DNA from: Hermatobates lingyangjiaoensis
Taxonomy: Eukaryota > Arthropoda > Insecta > Hemiptera > Hermatobatidae
Direction: 5' to 3'
Length of the DNA stretch: 64,000 nucleotides
Assembly (NCBI GenBank): GCA_026182355.1
Contig: JAPFBL010000574.1
Span: forward strand, 97,031-161,030
Shown here: positions 53,065-63,379 of the stretch, in pieces
Numbering within the stretch: position 1 is the first letter of the stretch
How the letters are laid out: each line of letters opens with the position of its first letter
Translations under genes and position numbers: made by a program
The notes under the pieces: generated by a model
Told to the model about the DNA's origin: nothing
The model's input: only the letters and a program-made list of their open reading frames with translations
Databases searched by the model: none

Positions 53065-53229
53065 AGATAAGAGAGGGAAACGAAGCGCACTGGTACTGGA
53101 GACCCAACCCAAGTCTCCAACTGTCTCTGTTATTAAAGACCCCAACCGTTGAAAATTAGAAACTGTAAGTGTGTGTTTTTAATTTCTCTATGTGTCTTTA
53201 TGTACATTGAACTGTATATGTCCATTTAG

Positions 53230-53790
53230 TATTTTTGTATTTTTATCAAAAAAGTATTATATATATATATATAAAGTAACTATTGCCCTAATATATAGTG
53301 AAATATAACTTCTTGTTTGTATATTGAATAAGGTATTTTCGACTCATTCCTGTGTGATTAGCTCGTAAGAGTTGATTACAAGTTGAATTGTCGAGTGCTG
53401 TTTTATACAAGTGCTCCAATGCAAGGAGTTCAAGTCTGGGGAATTATTCATTATAGCTACAATGTTTAACGATTGTTTCAAACTGTTTTCCAGGGCACCT
53501 CTCATCCACTTTAATAGAATCCCAAAGGATTCTACCCAAGTCATTCTGTTTACTAAGAGTTCTCTTCTCCTATTTTAAACATTACTTCATTTTTAATTTA
53601 TTCTCTTTACTTTTAAATAAGCTTCACCTTGACTTTATTATGTTATTTTCTTATCATTTTGTAAAATGTATACGAAATTCATTAAATATGCATGTAAAAT
53701 TAAATTTAACTTTAATCTGTTGTTTTAATCTGAAGAATTCTTCTTTAAATTACTTTCATTCTCGACTCCTTAGTTTCTTTTTTTACTTTT
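53230..53790. other. No assigned gene
   Basis: A 66-codon minus-strand frame (53344-53544) has balanced composition, but I do not recognise it. Confidence 0.35.
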
Positions 53791-54105
53791 TCCTTCGTGG
53801 CAGCACTGCTTTAGCTCTCTAACCTGAGAGTTCTTCAGTTGACGTGACAATTCTTTCTAACATTTAAGTCATCTGTTTATATTTATGAAAAATGATTTAA
53901 ATAAAACCGAAACGTTTGCATTGAGAGTTTAATTTGAACCTGAAGAAGTAATCGAGTCCTGATAAACTTCAGTTTTGTTTCTATTCCATGCTTGATACTT
54001 TTATCAATATATATATATATATATATATATTACTGCTTGAGCATTGAGCACTGCTTTAGCCCTCACCCAGTGAGTTCTTTAGTTGACTGTCGTCCCTCCG
54101 TCAAT

Positions 54106-54158
54106 TCACTTCTTCTCCTGAGGACGACCGCCATTACGGTCGAAATATTGAAAAGTGA
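54106..54158 (+). ncRNA. Hammerhead-like motif, ATAT family, strong
   Basis: Same as 32878-32930: TCACTT...CTC-CTGAGGA-C, GACCG-ccatta-CGGTC, GAA-ATAT-T, GAaAAGTGA. The element continues to GTCCTGCCGGACCGTTTTTC and ends at (TA)n near 54241. Confidence 0.78.
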
Positions 54159-54274
54159 GTCTTTGTTTTGTTTCTGTTTATGTGTCACTGCTTATTTTAA
54201 TTGTTATTTGTCCTGCCGGACCGTTTTTCGTTTATCATGGTATATATATATATCGTTATCAGCCTTTCGAGTGA

Positions 54275-54320
54275 TTCACATCTATTCCTGACGACGAGGA
54301 TATCAAAATATAGTGTGAGT
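54275..54320 (+). ncRNA. ATAT-family hammerhead, mutated
   Basis: CTGACGA-C, GAGGATATC, then AAA-ATAT-A: the GAA has lost G. Confidence 0.52.
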
Positions 54321-54364
54321 TCAGTGATTTCTTTTCTATGTGTTCTTTTGAAAATTCTAGTTTA

Positions 54365-54720
54365 TATATATATGTAACATAAAAAGGATAAATCAGAATG
54401 CAGTCAGTTTCTTCCACTTCTAATCAAACACTCATTACCAACGTTTCGATTTTTTGAAAATTTTTTTCAAATGCAAAAGTAAGAATATTTGAAAAAGAAC
54501 AAACTATTACAAATTACATTACTAAAACAACAACCTTCCATATTGTTTTAGTAATGTAATTTGTTTATAGTTTGCTCATTTTCAAATATTCCTACTTTTG
54601 ATTTTGAAAAAGATTTTGAATAAAATCGAAACGTCGGGAATGAGAGTTTGATTGGAAGTAGAAGAAACTGACCGCATCCCGATTTATCCTTTTTATGTTT
54701 TATATCTGTCTCACGGTTGA
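54365..54720. repeat. Inverted pair of ACGT-family PLE ends, second subfamily
   Basis: AAAAAGGATAAATCAGAATG and its near complement GCATCCCGATTTATCCTTTT mark the outer ends. Inside, GATTTT-gaat-AAAATC, GAA-ACGT-C (54608-54640) mirrors a minus copy at 54440-54475. Confidence 0.75.
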
Positions 54721-54797
54721 CAATTCATTACTTTTTTGTACATACGAGTGTTATATATATATATATATAAAGGGGTCGTTATTAGTCGTTGGAGCGA

Positions 54798-54844
54798 TTC
54801 ACATCTATTTCTGACGACGTGGACATCGAAATATAGTAGTGAGT
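54798..54844 (+). ncRNA. Hammerhead-like motif, ATAT family, weak stem II
   Basis: TCACATCTATTT-CTGACGA-C, GTGGACATC, GAA-ATAT-A, GTAGTGAG. Confidence 0.55.
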
Positions 54845-54939
54845 TCAGTGATTTCTTTTCTGTGTGTTCTTTTGAAAATTCTACTTTATTCAGTTCGAAG
54901 AATCGTTTCATCTAATTGGTTATATATATCTATCAATGA

Positions 54940-55070
54940 TCAAACCACAATAAGAAATGGGAAAACAAGACTAAGATCTTAGTCAAGGTTGAATGATCTT
55001 AGTCTTGTTTTCCCATTTCTTATTGTGGTTTGATCATTGATTGTTATTTCACGTGTTTATGTAAAAGCTT
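54940..55070. repeat. Collapsed inverted AGATCT-family pair
   Basis: AACCACAATAAGAAATGGGA and its complement meet at GACTAAGATCTTAGTC, which is itself a 16-base perfect palindrome left after loss of the central hammerhead core. Confidence 0.8.
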
Positions 55071-55089
55071 TATATATATACTAAGACTT

Positions 55090-55600
55090 AGTATATAATA
55101 TATATACTAAGAAATAGATAGAACAAAGAATTAAGTGTAACTTCATAAAAACTATTGATAATAATAATAAAAAGAAAAAAAAAACTCCCCAATGCTACCA
55201 AGATTGTTCCATTACAAAAATCAGCCATGAAAAATTAAAAGGAAAATTATTTGGTTTTGAAATGAAAAAAAAATCATTTTGACTCAGAATCAGGGAAGAG
55301 AAAATGTAGTCAGTAATTTACTTTGATGGTCGCAGATTAGCGACTGCTATCTGATAAGGAAGGGTTTGATTGGCGGCAATTAGCAAGAATAATTATTTTC
55401 TGTGATTAGTAAGGTAGCCATCATTGATATCAATAACCTCCAATTCTGGTGAAGGTTAAACAACTTTTGCCTCTTTTTCAGTCTATATTTATTCTAGTTT
55501 AATCACGTAAATGTACTTTTGCTTCACAATATCAATTTCTGAATAGACTTTTTTATAACATTAGACGTTTTAGAAAATAATATTCCTTTATTAATATATT
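55090..55600. other. No gene seen
   Basis: AT-rich. Short frames without domain. Confidence 0.4.
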
Positions 55601-55605
55601 TAGTG

Positions 55606-56000
55606 TTATTCTTCAGGTGGAATTTACTTTTATAGGGAGATTTCAAGAAAAAAAGGTTAATATGAAACTAACAACGTGTTTCGAGCACTTAGTGTTCTTC
55701 TTCAGGTGGAATTTACTTTTATTGGGGGATTTCAAGAAAAAAAGGTTAATATGAAACTAACAACGTGTTTCGAGCACTTAGTGTTCTTCCTCAGGTGTAA
55801 TTTACTCATATTGGGGGATTTCAAAAAAAAAAAGGTTAATATGATACTAACAACGTGTTTCGAGCACTTAGTGTTCTTCTTCAGGTGGAATTTACTCATA
55901 TTGGGGGATTTCAAAAAAAAAAAGTTAATATGAAACTAACAACGTGTTTCAAGCACTTAGTGTTCTTCCTCAGGTGGAGTTTACTCAAATTGGAGGGATT
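55606..56000 (-). ncRNA. Tandem array of four hammerhead-like monomers
   Basis: Monomers of 89-90 bp. ACAACGTGTTTC starts at 55671, 55760, 55850 and 55939, with a fifth, partial unit at the left. On the minus strand each has CTGAAGA (or CTGAGGA)-A, stem II GAACAC-taa-GTGCTC (one mismatch), GAA-ACACGT-T, GTTAG. All are in one orientation, as in ribozyme-bearing satellite DNAs. Helix III is not self-complementary in the middle. The last copy has TTGAAAC in place of TCGAAAC. Confidence 0.75.
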
Positions 56001-56620
56001 TTAAGAATTTAAAATGTAATTATACGGTAATAACTATGGTAATGAATGATTAATTTAATTAAATAAATTAAGTATACTTATAGTATACTAACTAACTACA
56101 GTGTACTAAGATACAACACACATATAAAACCTCCATGTCTTTAACTGACTACGGAAAAAGTAAAGCTTATCTTGCCTGTTTTAAAATCATTGACCAAACC
56201 AACTTGTCTGTGTGTAGCAAATTCCAAAACTGGCATCGCATCTTGTTTAAATATCGAATACACGAAAAAGAAAGGTCCACGTTCAAAAAAAAGAAGTGAT
56301 TATACAAGGTGGAAAGTGGCCAATGACTGAGCGTGAAAAGATCGCGAATGAAACTCGTAAACTTATAAAAGTCATAAATTCCATTGTAACATAACCGTTA
56401 AGTGTAATTAAGTGTTAATATAAAACCTAAAATAATAATAAGAAGAATATTATAATAATAATAAGTTATATATACATTAAAATCTTCAATGGTACATACT
56501 CAATAATTATTATTAAATTATGATAATGCAGCAAAACAATTGTTTTTTTGCAACAAAACGGCCTATTGTTTTTTTTAATTATTTTTAATAGTTTCAATAC
56601 GTTTTAAGAAATTGTATACA
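56001..56620. other. No gene seen
   Basis: A short patch at 56240-56400 is less AT-rich but has no open frame of note. Confidence 0.4.
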
Positions 56621-56628
56621 CGTTTTAG

Positions 56629-56667
56629 ACTCTGAAGATGGTCGAAGACGACCGAAACGTCGAAGGA
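56629..56667 (+). ncRNA. Hammerhead-like motif, ACGT family
   Basis: CTGAAGA-T, stem II GGTC-gaagac-GACC, GAA-ACGT-C, GAAGG. Core intact. Stem I is not obvious. It is followed at once by a PLE N-terminal coding block. Confidence 0.68.
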
Positions 56668-56699
56668 ATATAAGCATTGAAAACAAAACGTATTTCTAA

Positions 56700-56822
56700 T
56701 ACGTTACACCCAAAGTTGATGTACCTAGTTCCTGGTGAATTTAAAAAACTCATAAGGGATTTGGAAAAGTTATCCAAGAAATTAATTAAAAAAACAATAG
56801 GCCGTAAATTCAATCTCACATT
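56700..56822 (+). pseudogene. PLE ORF N-terminal tag
   Basis: Plus frame: LMYLVPGEFKKLIRDLEKLS, KKLIKKTIGRKFNLTF, then (TA)n. It aligns with LMFLVPEPWKSSMRTLEKRI, RKSVKVKLGITFN at 29890, so these two families share a protein ancestor. The break falls at the same residue region. Confidence 0.62.
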
Positions 56823-56862
56823 TATATATATATATATAGTTGACTGTCGTCCCTTTGTCAAT

Positions 56863-56915
56863 TCACTTCTTCTCCTGAGGACGACCGCCATTACGGTCGA
56901 AATATTGATAAGTGA
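56863..56915 (+). ncRNA. Hammerhead-like motif, ATAT family, strong
   Basis: As 32878, with GATAAGTGA in place of GAAAAGTGA. Confidence 0.75.
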
Positions 56916-56999
56916 GTCTTTGTTATGTTTCTGTCTATGTGTGACAGTTTATTTGAAGTATATATATATATATAATAAACATACTTGAAATACATAAAT

Positions 57000-58060
57000 A
57001 TAGTATGATTTTGAAGATTTTTATGATTTTTTAAGAAACTAGATATTTTCCTAGTGATAGATTCCAATATTTATAGCAGACAAATGTAAAGTTATATATC
57101 TGAGATAAACTTCATTTTTTTTATTTTTCTATATAGTTTTTTTTTTTAAATATGAAGAGTAATTGAGATTGATTTAACTTGAAACGACAGGCCGAGATAT
57201 ACCGTACTTATATTTTTTATCATAATTTTATTTGATTATATGAAAAACTTACCAACTTGCTAATATATATAAAAAAAACATGAACTACGACTTGGCCAAA
57301 ATTTTTGAGTAAATTTCTAGCATCGATAAACATATCTAGTAAATAATATTTTTATGTATTTGAAACAATAATCTTATTTATTTAATTTTTATGAAACTTA
57401 TTTTTTTTTCGTTGCTTTTAAAATATTATAACACTGATATATTAAAATTGCGACTTATTCATAGTTTTGCTGGTTATCATTTTAACTATGTATAATTGGA
57501 AGATCGAATGAAGCTTTAATCAAATATAGGGGGTGTTCAAGAGTAAAGATGACGATGCAATAAAAGAGTTTGGAAACCATCAGCTCTGAGAGATATCTTA
57601 TTAGCTACTTGTTTAACATCCTATTCCAGTCAACTTGACAAACCATCTCTACTAATAACAAGTTTTCTAACTACCACTTGTAACTAAAATCAGAGTGAAT
57701 TGGTTTTGATTATCAGAGAGAGGCGAATGTTTGATTAAAGTTTATGCACAAATTAACATACCAATATCAAATTATTTTTAAATTGTATATTTAATAAAAT
57801 TTAACATTTAATTTTTTTTTATTTAGCTAAGTCATATATCTTCCTTCTTTTTTCACTTAAAATATTTAGAACTAGATAAAGATGGTTGTATACTATGATA
57901 GAGTTTAATAATATGTTTGTAGTTTGATATTTAATAAACACAGAATAACGTGCCAATAAAACAATAATGCTTCTCTTTTAATATTTTGACTCCCTAAACG
58001 ATCATTGTTTAGGGAGAAAGTGGTGCGCTGTGACGTCATAGTCAACTAATATATATATAT
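57000..58060. other. AT-rich DNA, no gene seen
   Basis: A less AT-rich patch at 57530-57720 has no recognised frame. Confidence 0.45.
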
Positions 58061-58087
58061 ATATATATGTATAAAAGATGGTTTTTT

Positions 58088-58130
58088 GACTCTGAAGAAG
58101 ACTGCTTGTTATGGTTAAAAGATCTTAGTC
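58088..58130 (+). ncRNA. AGATCT-family hammerhead, mutated
   Basis: GACT-CTGAAGA-A, GACTG/TGGTT, AAA-AGATCT-T, AGTC. The GAA box reads AAA. Confidence 0.6.
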
Positions 58131-58246
58131 TTGTTTTCCCATTTTATTTTGTTGTTTGATCATTGATATATATATATATATATTATCACATAAACACGTG
58201 AAATAACTATCAATGATCAAACCACAATATGGAATGAAAAAAAACA

Positions 58247-58289
58247 AACTAAGATCTTTTAACCTTAAGAAGCGATCTTCGTCAGACTC
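58247..58289 (-). ncRNA. AGATCT-family hammerhead, mutated
   Basis: Minus strand: GAGT-CTGACGA-A, stem II mismatched, AAA-AGATCT-T. A further partial plus copy is at 58305-58375. Confidence 0.55.
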
Positions 58290-58389
58290 AAAAACCCAAC
58301 TGACTGCCAAAGACTGCTTGTTGTGGTTGAAAGATCTTAGTTTTATTTTTCAGTATTTTCTCGTTTGATGATTGATATATTATATATAT

Positions 58390-58830
58390 ATATATTATTA
58401 ATTAAAATTTACCAAAAAATGAAAAACAATTTTTAATAACTTTTTGCTCTAAAGCCTTTCGTTCCATTTCAAGGGTTTGAACTAAAAAAATATAATATTT
58501 TAATTTATTAAATAATCAAATTAGGAAACCCTAATTGGAAAGAAAACTTCATTCTTTTAAAATTATTTAATAAAACCCTTTTATTAAATTTTATCCTAGG
58601 CTATTGTTCATCCTCTCATAAAGTTCTTTTATGAGCGCACTTTCTATGATATTTCTTCTTCTTTCTGAAGGAACACGTATAATAATTCATTTGCTTCATT
58701 CCAATTAATCAATGATTACTGTCTCTTATGTGAATAAACAAGGACTCTTTTCGTCCTCCCTCTGATGGAGTATTTTGCTGTTTTATCCTTGTAAGAAGAC
58801 CTTTGTCGTTGTCCAATGTAAATGTTTATA
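58390..58830. other. No gene seen
   Basis: AT-rich with CTTATGTGAATAAACAAGGA but no coding support. Confidence 0.4.
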
Positions 58831-58889
58831 TTATATATATATATATATATATATAAATATATATATATAACAAGATTTCACAATAAAAA

Positions 58890-58990
58890 CGTGAAATAAC
58901 AATGAATGAATGAACGTTGGGTTTTTGACTCTGATGAAGACCGTTGAAATTCTGAGTCTTGTTTTCTTATTTCATATTGTGGTTTGATCA
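58890..58990 (+). repeat. Deleted AGATCT-family unit
   Basis: GACT-CTGATGA-A-GACCG is joined to TTGAAATTCTGAGTC, losing part of stem II and the palindrome. Confidence 0.65.
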
Positions 58991-58993
58991 TAT

Positions 58994-59029
<36 letters not shown>

Positions 59030-59275
59030 AAACTAATTAAAAAGAAGATACCACTCAGATGGACACAGGAATAACTCACTTCTATATAAAATGATATTTT
59101 AATAACTCGCTTTTATATAGAAGTTAGTTATTCCTGTGTCTATCTGTGTGCTATCTTCTCTTTAATTGGATTTTATTTGAAAGTCCGCTGAACCGTTTCA
59201 TTTAATTACTATATATATATATATGATGTAATTTTTTTTAGGTTTGAGGTCCAATGATTTTAAACTAGTCCTTTT

Positions 59276-59313
59276 GCCGACGTATCGACATATATTTATG
59301 TCATCTTCAGGGC
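59276..59313 (-). ncRNA. ACGT-family hammerhead, one core mutation
   Basis: Minus strand: GCC-CTGAAGA-T, GACATA-aata-TATGTC, GAT-ACGT-C, GGC. The GAA box has one change. Confidence 0.65.
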
Positions 59314-59418
59314 TACAACATGATTGTTTTACAATTAGCACTACTATTACTACTATTTGGTAATTTATTACATTTGGTAATAAAATAGTAGTGCTAATTG
59401 TAAAACAATCATGTTGTA

Positions 59419-59456
59419 GCCCTGAAGATGACATAAATATATGTCGAAACGTCGGC
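59419..59456 (+). ncRNA. Hammerhead-like motif, ACGT family, intact
   Basis: GCC-CTGAAGA-T, stem II GACATA-aata-TATGTC (6 bp), GAA-ACGT-C, GGC. Stem I GCC/GGC. One of the clearest examples. Confidence 0.78.
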
Positions 59457-59884
59457 AAAAGGACTAGTTTAAAATCATTGGACCTCAAACCTCAAAAAAA
59501 TTACATCATATAAATATTGGGTCAAGAAAACAAATCATTATATATATATACTTTCAGAATAAATAATACGTACACAGTAAATAGAAAATCGGACTTACAG
59601 CCTCTAATTTTTGGTTTAATCATCATCTGGAGAGATGACTAATATTCATGTATGGTAATAAAATCTTCACTTATAAATAACATATGTTCCTACATTTTTA
59701 AAATTTTTTCTTTAAATAAATGAAATAAGGATTCATATTAGGAGATTTCAAAAAAATTACATTTCTACACTTTTTTTTTCTTTAAAATCTCCCAATATGA
59801 GTAAATACTACACTATAACAGATTACACGAGTAATGAAAATAGAGATTTAGTCGTATAAATGATACTTACTGGAAATTTTTGGA

Positions 59885-60005
59885 GGTATTTAAAATATAT
59901 ATATATTATAATTTATATATATTATATAATATATATATTATTATATATTATATATATATTATATATATATTATATTATATATATAATATATATATATATA
60001 TTATA
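59885..60005. repeat. (TA)n/(TATAA)n tract
   Basis: About 120 bases of A and T only, bordering a PLE N-terminal tag. Confidence 0.9.
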
Positions 60006-60121
60006 TAGTGAAATTAAAAATAGGCATAGAATATAACAAGACATGCATAAACGAAGGTCTGCTCCCGAAATATTCGAATTTTAGACTTTATGTCCCAGCA
60101 GTCCATACAGAAAAATTCACT
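60006..60121 (+). pseudogene. PLE ORF N-terminal tag, longest copy
   Basis: Plus frame: VKLKIGIEYNKTCINEGLLP, KYSNFRLYVPAVHTEKFTI, then (TA)n. It extends the conserved block past TNFR, giving the farthest view into the PLE protein from this side. Confidence 0.6.
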
Positions 60122-60129
60122 ATATATAT

Positions 60130-60590
60130 ACCAAACTAAATTTATGGGATGGATTCTTAGGTTCAAAAAAAATTCATTCCAACTTTTTTTTTTTAAACCT
60201 TTTCTACCTAAAAACAGAGAGAAAAAAGAAATAATTAATTAAAATTTTTAGGTAATATTAATTATTTTTTATATTTTTTTTTATATAAAAAATTTTTTAA
60301 AAAAAAATATTATTAGGTTTAAAATTGAATAAAAGAACTACCGAGTCTGTAAATTTAATTTTGTTTTTGTTTCTAATTCCACGTCGATCTTTCTACAATA
60401 TTTATAAAAAATTATAAATTTAACATTATTAAATTTTCCCAAATTCTTTGTATTTTTTTAAATTTTTAAATTTCGGACCCTTTCCTTTATTGGTTACTAA
60501 TATATATATATTATATATATATATATTATATATATTAATTTTAAATATAATATATATATATTATATAAAGGAATAAAGAAATATATTATA
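60130..60590. other. AT-rich DNA, no gene
   Basis: Extremely AT-rich with (TA)n near 60500-60565. Confidence 0.5.
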
Positions 60591-60654
60591 ATTGTTCGCG
60601 CTCCGTTCTTCGACGTGGGGAGATCTCTTTCACTTCGTCCTCTCTTCTAGTCTA

Positions 60655-60688
60655 CTCCTGATGACGAACAACAGTTCGAAATATTGAA
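60655..60688 (+). ncRNA. Hammerhead-like motif, ATAT with GAAC/GTTC stem II
   Basis: CTC-CTGATGA-C, stem II GAAC-aaca-GTTC, GAA-ATAT-T, GAA. Core intact. Confidence 0.7.
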
Positions 60689-60759
60689 TTCTGTAAGTGT
60701 TGTTTTTATTCTTTTTTCTGTGTCGTGCTTTGTGTAATTTAAAATTATAGTTATAATAT

Positions 60760-60794
<35 letters not shown>

Positions 60795-60795
<1 letters not shown>

Positions 60796-61390
60796 AGCTA
60801 TGAAGTCAGCTATCAGTTGACCAAAGTATGATTGAGGTTATAGAATAAGGATATTCTGGCGTGGGTAATCCTCAATCACGGAGAGTGGTAGAAGAGGCTT
60901 TGACGTCATAAAGATTCGGATGTCACTGTCCTATGGCCAAAGGAATCATGGATTAAGGAGGTCACTGGAAACCAGCTTCTTACTATATCATCATTTTAAA
61001 AAAAATCCATATAATAATCATAATAATAATAGCCATATATTTCACAAAAACAATTCCAACTTGTTAATAAAGAGCATATTTGTTTTGATAAACTTGTGTG
61101 TACGCATAATATAATAGGTTTTTTTTTTGTTCTTAAATTGTGATACTTCACAATTCTTTTCATAGGCCTCTACCAACTCCAGATAGTTTTTTTTTTCTTT
61201 CTCGAGAGATCATCAACCACATTCGTCTTGCTGTTTCTTTAAATTCATCTCCTTATCATCTTCAGGAGAAATAAGAGAGGCAAACGAAGAGCACTGATAT
61301 ACAGACAGTTGTCTATGGCCCACCAACACCAACATTCTTGCTGCTTAAGTGTATGTTTTTAATTTCTCTGTGTTTCTTTATCTTCATTGA
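60795..61390. other. No gene; degraded AATT-family piece at the end
   Basis: CATCTTCAGGAGAAATAAGA at 61255 resembles the minus-strand AATT ribozyme start, and TAAGTGTATGTTTTTAATTT at 61347 its downstream flank. Confidence 0.4.
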
Positions 61391-61399
61391 ATATATATA

Positions 61400-61436
61400 T
61401 CTTCTGATGACTATATTCGAAATATAGAAGTGAGTT
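61400..61436 (+). ncRNA. ATAT-family hammerhead, weak stem II
   Basis: CTT-CTGATGA-C, TATATTC, GAA-ATAT-A, GAAG. Stem I CTT(C)/GAAG is possible. Confidence 0.5.
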
Positions 61437-61614
61437 ATTCCTGTGTTTATCTGTGTGCTATTTTCTTTTTAATTGGATTATGTATATGTATATACATATA
61501 TATATATACATATAAGACCAATTAAATGAAACGGTTCTAAGAACTTAATAGACTATATTCACAAAAAAATGCACAAAAATGAAACTCATTACTGTATTTC
61601 AATGGCCTCGAAAG

Positions 61615-61646
61615 CAGATGATGAGACCATCGAAATATAGTAGTGA
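61615..61646 (+). ncRNA. Degraded ATAT-family motif
   Basis: GATGATGA, GACCATC, GAA-ATAT-A, GTAGTG. A minus partner (ACTGTATTTCAATGGCCTCG) is at 61590. Confidence 0.45.
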
Positions 61647-61668
61647 ATTTCTGTTTCATTTCTGTGAG

Positions 61669-61699
<31 letters not shown>

Positions 61700-61707
<8 letters not shown>

Positions 61708-62040
61708 TCTATTTATTCTCTATCTATTTATCTATTTATTCTCTGTTAGTCCAGTTATAACGTTGACCTTTAAACCCTTTTATTCTAACCGCTTGTTTCT
61801 TGTTCATTACTGACCTTTGACCTTCTCTTTATATTAACCTGTACTATCCTTTTAATCTATTTATAGGAATGACTAAGCATGAGTCATCGATTTTAATTTA
61901 ACATGTCACTTGGCCAACTTCTTTTCCAGTTGAACCCTGTTAGCAGGAGGTTAGTTTGTAGGATCGAACCTGAAGAACTGACCGAGTCCCGATAAATTTT
62001 ATTTTTGTTTCTATTCCACGGTCGAACTTTACCTTATATA
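61700..62040. other. No gene; PLE border text at right
   Basis: CCTGAAGAACTGACCGAGTC and TTTCTATTCCACGGTCG near 61968-62025 match borders at 27360 and 53940. Confidence 0.45.
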
Positions 62041-62292
62041 ATATATATATATATATATATATAATATATATACACTGTAGAGGAGAATCAAAATGAAGAT
62101 AAATAAGCTCTAAGGCCTTCTAGACTATCTCGTCAGAGAGCTACTACAAATAATAATATATTATAATTATATATATATATAAATATTTTTATTTAAAACT
62201 TTTGGTTAAATTTTATATATATATATATATATAATATATGAGTTCAAAATTCAAGAAGAGTAACACACAGAGTAAGGAAACACACTTACAGA

Positions 62293-62323
62293 CTCAAATT
62301 TTTGGGTAATCCGTCTTCAGGAG
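62293..62323 (-). ncRNA. AATT-family hammerhead, one core mutation
   Basis: Minus strand: CTC-CTGAAGA-C, GG-atta-CC, CAA-AATT-T, GAG. The GAA box is altered. Partner of 62451. Confidence 0.58.
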
Positions 62324-62450
62324 AAAAGGGAAAGGGAGACCAAGCAGGTTATAGAGGCAATGGAAAGTAACCATTTACTACATTTACCAGTTACATTTAC
62401 AAATTACTTGCCGTTGCGTCTACAACATGCTTGGTCTCCCTTTCTCTTTT

Positions 62451-62481
62451 CTCCTGAAGACGGATTACCCGAAAATTTGAG
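62451..62481 (+). ncRNA. Hammerhead-like motif, AATT palindrome, intact core
   Basis: CTC-CTGAAGA-C, short stem II GG-attac-CC, GAA-AATT-T, GAG. Stem I CTC/GAG. Confidence 0.66.
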
Positions 62482-62577
62482 TCTGTAAGTGTGTTTCCTT
62501 AATCTGTGTCTTACTCTTCTTGAATTTTGAATTCGTATTGTGTCCAGTTTGGATCGTGTTTAATTTTATTAAGTGAA

Positions 62578-62608
<31 letters not shown>

Positions 62609-62627
62609 ATATATATTTATATATACC

Positions 62628-62664
62628 GTCGATGCGACGGATGTCGAAATATCCAAGTGAGTTC
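62628..62664 (+). ncRNA. ATAT-family hammerhead, 5' part lost
   Basis: CGATGCGAC-ggat-GTC, GAA-ATAT-C, then CAAGTGAG. The box is reduced to CGATG at the (TA)n border. Confidence 0.5.
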
Positions 62665-62734
62665 TGTAGTGTCTTTCTGTGTTCTTTTCTCTGTGTTTTA
62701 AAGTATATATATTAATATTAATATTATTATTCGG

Positions 62735-62865
62735 TGATGCTGAGGTAACTTCCATATATGATGGGCAAGACATTGAGAAAACTAATATCAAACAACTGTT
62801 TGATATTAGTTTTCTCAATGTCTCTGGCCCATCATATATGGAAGTTACCTCAGCATCACCGAATA
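62735..62865. repeat. Inverted repeat with short loop
   Basis: TGCTGAGGTAACTTCCATAT...CATTGAGAAAACTAATATCA folds back on its complement around CAAACAACTGTTTG. Arms are about 60 bases. Confidence 0.88.
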
Positions 62866-62975
62866 ATAGTGAGAAAAATCGAGGCCATCAGCAAAAAGGT
62901 CGTCAATGCAGAAGCTGCTGTATACTTTAATTCCATTTGTCAAAAGATTTGCGGCCCACTTATACTAAAATATAT
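62840..62975 (+). pseudogene. PLE ORF N-terminal tag
   Basis: Plus frame: KLPQHHRIIVRKIEAISKKV, VNAEAAVYFNSICQKIC, GPLILKY, then (TA)n. VRKIEAISKKVVNAEAA matches 40782 (VRKIKAISKKIVNAEFA). Confidence 0.58.
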
Positions 62976-63051
62976 ATTATAATATATATATATATAATAT
63001 ATATATATTTAAATTCAAACGAAGGAAACACACAGAAAGAAACAGACGTAA

Positions 63052-63094
63052 CTCACATCGATATTTCGACCATCGTCGTCATCAGGAGGTGTGA
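63052..63094 (-). ncRNA. Hammerhead-like motif, ATAT family
   Basis: Minus strand copy of 14571-14613, with the same upstream block (inverse of AGTCCCGCAGTAAGGCAGGG). Confidence 0.64.
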
Positions 63095-63297
63095 AGAGCG
63101 AAGAGCGAAGAGTCCCGCAGTAAGGCAGGGCGGCGACTCAGCCCTTCGTTTTGAATTTATTTTATTTAAAAAAGTCCGCTGGACCGTTTCTTTTAATTGT
63201 GTATATATATATAAGGACCACATTCGTTCTGCTGTTTCTTTAATTCATCTTCCTATCTTCTTCTTTGTCTTCCCACTTTTTTTCTATCATCTCATAG

Positions 63298-63304
63298 TGT
63301 GTGT

Positions 63305-63353
<49 letters not shown>
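63298..63353. repeat. (GT)n microsatellite
   Basis: About 55 bases of GT with one interruption. Confidence 0.95.
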
Positions 63354-63355
<2 letters not shown>

Positions 63356-63379
63356 CTTTTGGGAAAACTAAATCATTCC

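Larger units (their letters stand above)
59225..59510. repeat. Long inverted repeat, ACGT-family PLE end
   Basis: Arms of about 130 bases (59225-59360 and 59378-59510) with only a few mismatches. Each holds a hammerhead-like motif. Confidence 0.92.

Noticed and set aside
52837..53145. 102-codon minus-strand frame
   Set aside because: Runs through (TA)n and two different PLE terminal fragments.
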